Shown here: positions 57,674 to 62,724 of the stretch, piece by piece
Numbering within the stretch: position 1 is the stretch's first letter
Layout: every line of letters begins with the position of its first letter
Assembly: GCA_044351045.1 (NCBI GenBank)
Contig: JBILGM010000012.1
Span: forward strand, 1-62,724
Direction of reading: 5' to 3'
DNA: 62,724 bases
Origin: UBA6136 sp044351045
Lineage (GTDB): Bacteria; Pseudomonadota; Gammaproteobacteria; Methylococcales; Methylococcaceae
Program-made: the position numbers and the translations under genes
Notes under the pieces: generated by a model
Told to the model about the DNA's origin: nothing
The model's database searches: none
The model's input: the letters and a program-made list of their open reading frames with translations, nothing else

Positions 57674-59062
57674 ATGAATTCCAGGACCTTTGCCCTCGTT
57701 GCTACTACCCTGCTGTCATTAGCAACCACCGGGCCGGTGAGGGCCGAGAGCATCGAGGAGACCACGGGACTCGCGGATTACGCGGCGGGTAGCACCGATG
57801 TGCAATTTCTCAAAGACTATGGCATTACCTGGGGCGGCTGGCTGAACGCCGGCGTCACTGCCAATGCCAACAATCCGGCCGATGGATTCAATGGGCCGAT
57901 CACTCTGGGTGATCGTGCCGGTGAGTTGCAGATGAACCAGCTTTACGGCTACCTGCAGCGGACTATCAACGTCAGCGGTGATGACTGGGATTTCGGTGGT
58001 CGCGTCGATATCAACTATGGCAGTGATTCCACCTTCATTCAGGCTTATGGGGTCCCGCCCTACGAATTGGGCACCGGTGAACGGCTCAATAGAGGCAACT
58101 ACGACTTGCATCTGACGAGCTGGAGTAACCGTTTCTATCAACTCGCCCTACCCCAAGCCTATCTGGAGATGAATCTGCCGGTGGGCAATGGCCTGACAGT
58201 CAAGGCCGGGCACTTCTATGCCATCGTCGGTTATGAAGTCGTCTCGGCCCCGGATAATTTCTTCTATAGCCACGCCTACACCTACCAATACGGTGAACCC
58301 TTCACGCATACCGGTATTCTTGGGACTTATGCCTTCGATGAGAACTGGACCGCGAGCGCGGGTGCGGCAACGGGCAGCGCCACCGGCGGCTGGGACGGCA
58401 ACTTCAACACCCAGCTGACTAACTGGGGGTTTCTGGGCAGCGTGACCTGGACCAGCGACGAGAAGGACTATTCGGTGAACCTGGGATCAACGGCCGGCGC
58501 CCGCTCCGCCCAGTCCGACAGCCCGTGGGCCTTGTACAGCCTGGTAGGCAAGGCCAATTTTCTGGATGGCACGCTGCATTACGTCCTGCAAAACGACATG
58601 GGCTTCGCCGATGATGTGATTACCGGTGATGGCATCAGAAATTACATCAATGGCGTCGCCGCGAACACGAATCAAAATGCCATGTGGTACGGCATCAACC
58701 AGTACCTCATGTACGACCTCATGGAGAATCTGGGGGTGGGAATTCGTGCGGAGTGGTTCAGGGATAACAACGGGTTCCGCGTTTGGGGCCCGGCCCGATG
58801 TCCTGTCAGCGTCAACGTGGATCAACAGGGCATCGGCTCTTCCTACGCCTGCAACCTGAACAACATGGCCTCATACCCCCTCGCAGGCGCAAACTACTAC
58901 GGGCTGACAGCAGGCATGAACTACAAGCCACTCAAATGGGTCATCCTACGACCCAACTTCCGCTATGACTGGTCCAGCCAGAAAACCTATATGAGCAGTA
59001 CACCCGGGGTGCAGCTGGACAATCAGTTCACTTTTTCGGCCGATGTCGTCATCACTTTCTGA
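57674..59062 (+). CDS. Outer-membrane porin (bbp2/OmpL-like)
   Basis: 462 residues. A signal peptide of about 24 residues ends PVRA. The rest alternates short hydrophobic strands with Gly/Asn/Asp turns and ends in Phe (FSADVVITF), as outer-membrane barrels do. WGGWLNAGVTANANNPADGF at the start and the paired segments VKAGHFYAIVGYEVVSAPDN and YSHAYTYQYGEPFTHTGI are typical of the putative beta-barrel porin-2 group. The solute is unknown. The gene has its own upstream gap and faces the chemotaxis receptor gene. Confidence 0.87.
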   Translation: MNSRTFALVATTLLSLATTGPVRAESIEETTGLADYAAGSTDVQFLKDYGITWGGWLNAGVTANANNPADGFNGPITLGDRAGELQMNQLYGYLQRTINVSGDDWDFGGRVDINYGSDSTFIQAYGVPPYELGTGERLNRGNYDLHLTSWSNRFYQLALPQAYLEMNLPVGNGLTVKAGHFYAIVGYEVVSAPDNFFYSHAYTYQYGEPFTHTGILGTYAFDENWTASAGAATGSATGGWDGNFNTQLTNWGFLGSVTWTSDEKDYSVNLGSTAGARSAQSDSPWALYSLVGKANFLDGTLHYVLQNDMGFADDVITGDGIRNYINGVAANTNQNAMWYGINQYLMYDLMENLGVGIRAEWFRDNNGFRVWGPARCPVSVNVDQQGIGSSYACNLNNMASYPLAGANYYGLTAGMNYKPLKWVILRPNFRYDWSSQKTYMSSTPGVQLDNQFTFSADVVITF

Positions 59063-59097
59063 ACCGCTGCCACCGACACCAGGCCCGTGAGCCGAGT

Positions 59098-61227
59098 CTA
59101 CTCCTGAACCTTAAAAGTGCTGACCTCTTCGCGGAGGGCCTTGACCGCCTCATGCAGGCCGCCCACTGCCAAATTGAGATCGCCGATTGATGAAGTGGTG
59201 GAATGCGCCACCTGCTTGAGACTAAGCATAGCCGTACTGATCTGCTCGACCCCGATGGACTGGCTTTGCATGCTTTCATTGACCTGGCCAAATCGGGGCA
59301 ACAGGTCCTGAACCCGGTCAATGATGGAGACCAGTTGAAGGCTCACCTGCTCCATGGTGTCCACACCCTTGTGTACCTGAACTCTGAAGCGATCCATCTC
59401 CGCAATGCCTGTAGAAACTGAGCCCAGCATTTCTTCGACAATTTGCTCTATATCCAGAGCCGCCACGGCAGTCTGATCAGCGAGTCGGCGAATCTCGTCT
59501 GCCACCACCGAAAAGCCCTGACCATATTCGCGCGCTTTGACCGCCTCGATAGCGGCGTTCAGCGAAAGTAGATTGGTCTGGTCGGCGACCTTGGTAATGG
59601 TGGTCACAATCCCGGTGATATTCTGGGCCCGATCGCTGATGACCGACAGACTGGTAGAAATCGAATCCGCCCCCGTGGAGAGGTCACGCATGGTGGCATC
59701 CATGCCTTCGATGCGGGCATGACCGGCACGCGCCATGTCCGCCGTTTCGACGACCATGCCCGACACATCGCTCATGGTGCGCACCAACTCGTTGGCCGTC
59801 ACCGAAATCTCGGCGGTCGCCGCGGAAATTTCCGTGGTCGCGGAACCCAACTCATGAGCGACGGCTTCCTGTGATTTCGACGCCGCCGCAATGGTGGTTG
59901 CGGATGAAATCACATTGATACTCGACTTTTTGACCTGCCCGATCAGATCGTTCAGATTCGTCGTCATTCTCTGAATGGCCCTCAGCAAGAGCCCGGTTTC
60001 ATCCGACCCGCCCCCAACAATCTGCACGGACAGATCGCCTTCAGCCACCCGACCTGCGGCTTCGGCCGCCGTTTTGACCGAACCGCCAATGGACTGCGCC
60101 AACCAGGCCAGAATCAGGAGACTCAGCACAAAGCCCACCACGGCGATAAAAGCGACCCAGCGCAGGGAAGACCAAACCGGAATCAGAATTTCATCCCGAT
60201 CTACAAACATCACCAGGGTCCAGTCACCCGTTGGAATCCGAGCGGCAGAAAAGACGTGTTTGCCGTCAGCCGTTTCCCCCATCCGGACGGTAGATCTCTC
60301 TGCTTCCGGCACCTTGTACAAGCTCAGCAGCAGATCCGCATAAGGCGTTTTCTCGATCGGCTGGGTATTCAAGGAAGGATCCATGGTGGCAGCAATAATG
60401 CGGCCCCGGTGACTGATGAGGATAAAGCTCGCGGTCCGGTAAGGCTTCAGGTCCCTGATAAAGTCATCGATTTCATCCAGCGATCGATCAACGCCGGCAA
60501 CCCCGGCAAATTGACCGTTGATCATGATCGGGTAAGTCTGTTCGACAATCATCTTGGACTCATAGACGTAGGGCTCCGTCACCATCGTCTTGCCCATGAC
60601 CGCCAGGGAAGAGTTGAGAGGATTGAAGTGGCTGCTGATCTCCTTGGCAAGCGCGATCCCTTCAATTTCCGACTTCCCGGTAACGCGATTCTTCAGGCCA
60701 CCGTAATAGAAGCTGGTCGACATATCCACCAGGGGTGTCAGCCGAATCCGGGTCGTATCGGCCATGTCCCGAAACCAGTAAGGTATGAATCGTCCCTCCT
60801 GATTGATGGCCAACTTCTCGTCGCCGGCAGCCTTGGCAAGAAACGCCCCATCATGCCCGTCTGCATCGACTTCGTAGCCGAAATACGCGCCGGTGAACTG
60901 GGGATAGCTTTCCAATATCTGCCGAGCGTAAGCCAGGGATGCCTGCCGGTCACCAAACATGCCATGCTCCTGAGCGGCGGCCATGACTCTGGGCACTGTC
61001 ACCGTTTCCAGGTTCCAGCCATCAATCTGATTGGCCGCGGCACTGGTTTCTATCTTGATTCGGGAGAGGTCAGACTGGTAGAGATTACGGTATAGGCTGG
61101 TGCCGAGCGCAGCGACGACAAAGAGCAGCAAGGCCACGACGGGGACACCCACGACGAGAAATATTCGCTGCCTCAGACTGGAGAACCGGAGGCCCCATGC
61201 TGGCATCTTCAAGCCTCCCATAAGCAT
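59098..61227 (-). CDS. Methyl-accepting chemotaxis protein with periplasmic Cache domain
   Basis: 709 residues. Membrane helix at about 24-46, a double Cache sensor at about 50-340 (YPQFTGAYFGYEVDADGHDG; LTPLVDMSTSFYYGGLKN; TYPIMINGQFAGVAGVDRSL), a second helix near 355-378, a HAMP domain with RVAEGDLSVQIVGGGSDETG, and the signalling domain with the hairpin VKAREYGQGFSVVADEIRRL. It senses a small ligand outside and controls CheA. Start at 61227 or at the ATG 61206 (MPAWGL). No CheA or CheW gene is near. Confidence 0.95.
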   Translation of the reverse strand: MLMGGLKMPAWGLRFSSLRQRIFLVVGVPVVALLLFVVAALGTSLYRNLYQSDLSRIKIETSAAANQIDGWNLETVTVPRVMAAAQEHGMFGDRQASLAYARQILESYPQFTGAYFGYEVDADGHDGAFLAKAAGDEKLAINQEGRFIPYWFRDMADTTRIRLTPLVDMSTSFYYGGLKNRVTGKSEIEGIALAKEISSHFNPLNSSLAVMGKTMVTEPYVYESKMIVEQTYPIMINGQFAGVAGVDRSLDEIDDFIRDLKPYRTASFILISHRGRIIAATMDPSLNTQPIEKTPYADLLLSLYKVPEAERSTVRMGETADGKHVFSAARIPTGDWTLVMFVDRDEILIPVWSSLRWVAFIAVVGFVLSLLILAWLAQSIGGSVKTAAEAAGRVAEGDLSVQIVGGGSDETGLLLRAIQRMTTNLNDLIGQVKKSSINVISSATTIAAASKSQEAVAHELGSATTEISAATAEISVTANELVRTMSDVSGMVVETADMARAGHARIEGMDATMRDLSTGADSISTSLSVISDRAQNITGIVTTITKVADQTNLLSLNAAIEAVKAREYGQGFSVVADEIRRLADQTAVAALDIEQIVEEMLGSVSTGIAEMDRFRVQVHKGVDTMEQVSLQLVSIIDRVQDLLPRFGQVNESMQSQSIGVEQISTAMLSLKQVAHSTTSSIGDLNLAVGGLHEAVKALREEVSTFKVQE

Positions 61228-61308
61228 TGCAAATCGTCGAATTCCAACAGCAAATCCCGTTTTATCGGTATGCCGTCCTTCGCTGGCCTTTTTAGCTGAC
61301 CGAAGCCG

Positions 61309-61878
61309 CTATTGGCCACCCTGTTCTTCCTGTCGGTCGGCCGGATATTCCAGGCGGTCTGGGGAATAGTTGTAAAGCGGCTTTTTAGGCGTGGCAGGGG
61401 CGGCGGGGGGTGGCGCCGTCGTGCGCGTTACCACGGGAACAGGTACCTTCACCGGCATATCCGAGGGACGGGTCAATACCGGATAAACCCCGCTGCGTTG
61501 ATAACTGAACTCACCCAAAGGCCGGTTGAAGGTAAAGCCGGCCGGCCCCACCACCAGCGCGTTTCCCGCTCGAACAAACGCATCATGCGGCGGCGCGATA
61601 GAGGCAAGTCCGGTAAAGGGCGAGGTGGCCACCAGCAATCCTGCTCCCCCTACCGTGATAGCCAGCCCCACAGGTCGCAACAGAATCAGGTCGGCAAGCA
61701 CCCCCAAAAAACCAAGATTCCGACCGCGCCCATAGCCGTAACTATCCCCATAGACGTCACCATAATTGCCGCTGTCCGTCATGGTACTGCCCGGAGAACC
61801 AACTTCCGCGATTGCGGGGACGCCCCAGCCTAGTTGAGCGACGAGTACCAGCAAAACCAAATGGTTAAATTTCTTCAT
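61309..61878 (-). CDS. Secreted protein of unknown function, 189 residues
   Basis: A signal peptide of about 24 residues ends AIAEV. A Gly/Tyr-rich segment (about 34-54, DVYGDSYGYGRGRNLG) precedes a hydrophobic stretch LADLILLRPVGLAITVGGAG, one likely membrane helix, and the segment FVRAGNALVVGPAGFTFNRP near 105. The C-terminal 55 residues are Pro/Ala/Thr-rich. I have seen the PVGLAxTxxGAGLxVATxPFT arrangement in small conserved proteins without known function. It is probably envelope-associated. It is divergent from the DUF1269 gene. Confidence 0.7.
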   Translation of the reverse strand: MKKFNHLVLLVLVAQLGWGVPAIAEVGSPGSTMTDSGNYGDVYGDSYGYGRGRNLGFLGVLADLILLRPVGLAITVGGAGLLVATSPFTGLASIAPPHDAFVRAGNALVVGPAGFTFNRPLGEFSYQRSGVYPVLTRPSDMPVKVPVPVVTRTTAPPPAAPATPKKPLYNYSPDRLEYPADRQEEQGGQ

Positions 61879-62034
61879 GATGCAATTCCTTGAGCCAGAC
61901 GCAGGTGCCGAAAGTGATGTCCCCGGAGCGCGGGGGTCAGGGAAGCAAGTTTACCTCAAGGCCAGGATCATGCCGAAAGTCGATAGCGCCTATAATCTGC
62001 CGCTCAATCCCACCCCAACACAGGAACACCCAAA

Positions 62035-62529
62035 ATGAGCGATTTAATCGTGATCGGTTATGACGACCTCTTCAAGGCAGAGGAAACCCGTCTGAAACTG
62101 ATCAAAATGCAACGCGACTACCTGATTGACCTAGAAGATGCCGTCGTGGCTGTCAAAGACAAGGATGGCAAGGTGAAGCTCAACCAGGCTTATCCGCTCA
62201 CACAGATGGGTGCCATGGGCGGAGGGTTTTGGGGCGCCCTGGTGGGCATACTCTTTCTCAATCCCCTGCTGGGTGCCGCCGTCGGTGCCGGTGCCGGGGC
62301 GATTTCCGGCGCCTTGTCCGATGTCGGTGTCAACGACAAGTTCATGAAGGAACTGGCGCAGAATTTCCAGCCCGGCACCTCAGCGCTGTTCGTACTGGTG
62401 CGCAAGGCAACTCCGGACAAGGTACTGGAGGAACTCAAGGGCGCCGGCGGCAAAGTACTGCAAACCTCACTTTCGCATGAGGAGGAATCCAAGCTTCAGG
62501 CCGCCCTGGACGCCGCGAAATCCGCTTGA
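62035..62529 (+). CDS. DUF1269 family membrane-associated protein
   Basis: 164 residues: LIVIGYDDLFKAEETRLKLI near 4, DYLIDLEDAVVAVKDKDGKV near 27, a Gly/Ala-rich hydrophobic segment (about 60-100) with VGAGAGAISGALSDVGVNDK, then NFQPGTSALFVLVRKATPDK near 113. The pattern fits DUF1269, a family of unknown function with a Gly-zipper-like core that may insert into membranes. Confidence 0.85.
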   Translation: MSDLIVIGYDDLFKAEETRLKLIKMQRDYLIDLEDAVVAVKDKDGKVKLNQAYPLTQMGAMGGGFWGALVGILFLNPLLGAAVGAGAGAISGALSDVGVNDKFMKELAQNFQPGTSALFVLVRKATPDKVLEELKGAGGKVLQTSLSHEEESKLQAALDAAKSA

Positions 62530-62611
62530 TGGCACCCGGCCTCTCTCCTGTCGGTTACGTCGTCGCCCGAGCCTGAACGGCACGGGCGGCCATCACAGAC
62601 AAGCTTCATAC

Positions 62612-62635
62612 AAACGGGCACCCAGGTGCCCGTTT
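62612..62635. terminator. Symmetric terminator between converging genes
   Basis: AAACGGGCACC CA GGTGCCCGTTT is near-perfectly symmetric, with A/T ends that give a short T run on each strand. It lies between the DUF1269 stop and the stop of the minus-strand gene at 62641. Confidence 0.75.
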
Positions 62636-62640
62636 CACTG

Positions 62641-62724
62641 TCAGCGGGAGCGGCCTAAGCGCCGCCTGCGGCCATAGCCCGCGATGCCGATCATCGACAG
62701 CATCATCAGCCCCTGCGCCCATTG
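62641..62724 (-). CDS. C-terminal end of a protein with a CTERM-type sorting signal
   Basis: 27 residues are visible before the TGA at 62643-62641; the rest lies to the right of the window. They read QWAQG, then a hydrophobic helix LMMLSMIGIAGYG, then RRRR and LGRSR. This is the helix-plus-arginine tail of exported proteins handled by exosortase or rhombosortase-type systems (PEP-CTERM / IPTL-CTERM class). The diagnostic tripeptide or tetrapeptide would be just beyond the edge, so the subclass cannot be named. Confidence 0.65.
   Translation of the reverse strand, partial: QWAQGLMMLSMIGIAGYGRRRRLGRSR

Overview
The window reads as chromosomal DNA of a gammaproteobacterium, moderately GC-rich. 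The lineage is not resolved below class. The evidence is the set of gene neighbourhoods: kdsD-kdsC-lptC-lptA-lptB-rpoN-hpf-rapZ, pilB-pilC-pilD-coaE-zapD-yacG, valS-holC-pepA facing lptF-lptG, plus lnt, ftsH, zwf, galU and a glycine cleavage P-protein split into gcvPA and gcvPB. Most of the window is housekeeping and cell-envelope biology. Accessory or decayed DNA sits at the left edge, between lptG and metH, between a vanX-like gene and gcvPA, and at the right edge.

Region by region. 1-2.7 kb: the N-terminal part of a large secreted repeat protein on the minus strand (MBG-type Ig-like repeats, 174-residue period), then about 1.1 kb of decayed mobile DNA with an IS630-type transposase remnant and a 46-bp inverted repeat pair. 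2.7-10.8 kb: M48 lipoprotein protease, an ABC ATPase without a permease, Ppx/GppA phosphatase, a MerR-type regulator divergent from ftsH across a compact control region, a DUF2956 protein and a lipocalin. 10.8-17 kb (minus): small unknown gene, galE, zwf, ABM-domain protein, iron-type alcohol dehydrogenase and lnt, possibly one operon. 17-22 kb: acyltransferase plus glycosyltransferase pair, aspartate aminotransferase, then galU, cysC and a ComEA-like protein on the minus strand. 22-32 kb (plus): MlaF/MlaD-like pair, KDO and LPS-transport genes, rpoN, hpf, rapZ (no ptsN) and a PQQ-system substrate-binding protein. 32-42 kb: tRNA-Phe(GAA) and fdxA, then a minus-strand run of CysH-type reductase, yacG, zapD, coaE, pilDCB and valS. 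42-46.6 kb: holC, pepA, lptF, lptG. 46.6-47.7 kb: remains of a nucleotidyltransferase gene and a peptide-exporter ABC gene. 47.7-57.6 kb: metH, a thioredoxin-fold protein, fumC, vanX-like peptidase, a YefM antitoxin with a truncated YoeB, gcvPA and gcvPB. 57.6-62.7 kb: porin, methyl-accepting chemotaxis protein, two small envelope proteins, and the tail of a protein with a CTERM-type sorting signal.

How the genes fit together. A large share serves the outer membrane: KDO supply (kdsD, kdsC), the LPS bridge and its motor (lptC, lptA, lptB, lptF, lptG), lipoprotein acylation (lnt), sugar nucleotides (galE, galU), lipid transport (MlaF/MlaD) and FtsH. pilBCD gives type IV pilus assembly and the ComEA-like protein may handle incoming DNA. 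cysC and the CysH-type reductase belong to sulfate assimilation, and metH, gcvPA/gcvPB and fumC to one-carbon and central metabolism.

No CRISPR array, prophage, intact transposon or new multi-gene defence system was found. The most distinctive signals are the duplicated vanX/gcvPA junction around the broken toxin-antitoxin pair, the decayed lptG-metH island, the repeat protein at the left edge, and the MerR/ftsH divergent control region.
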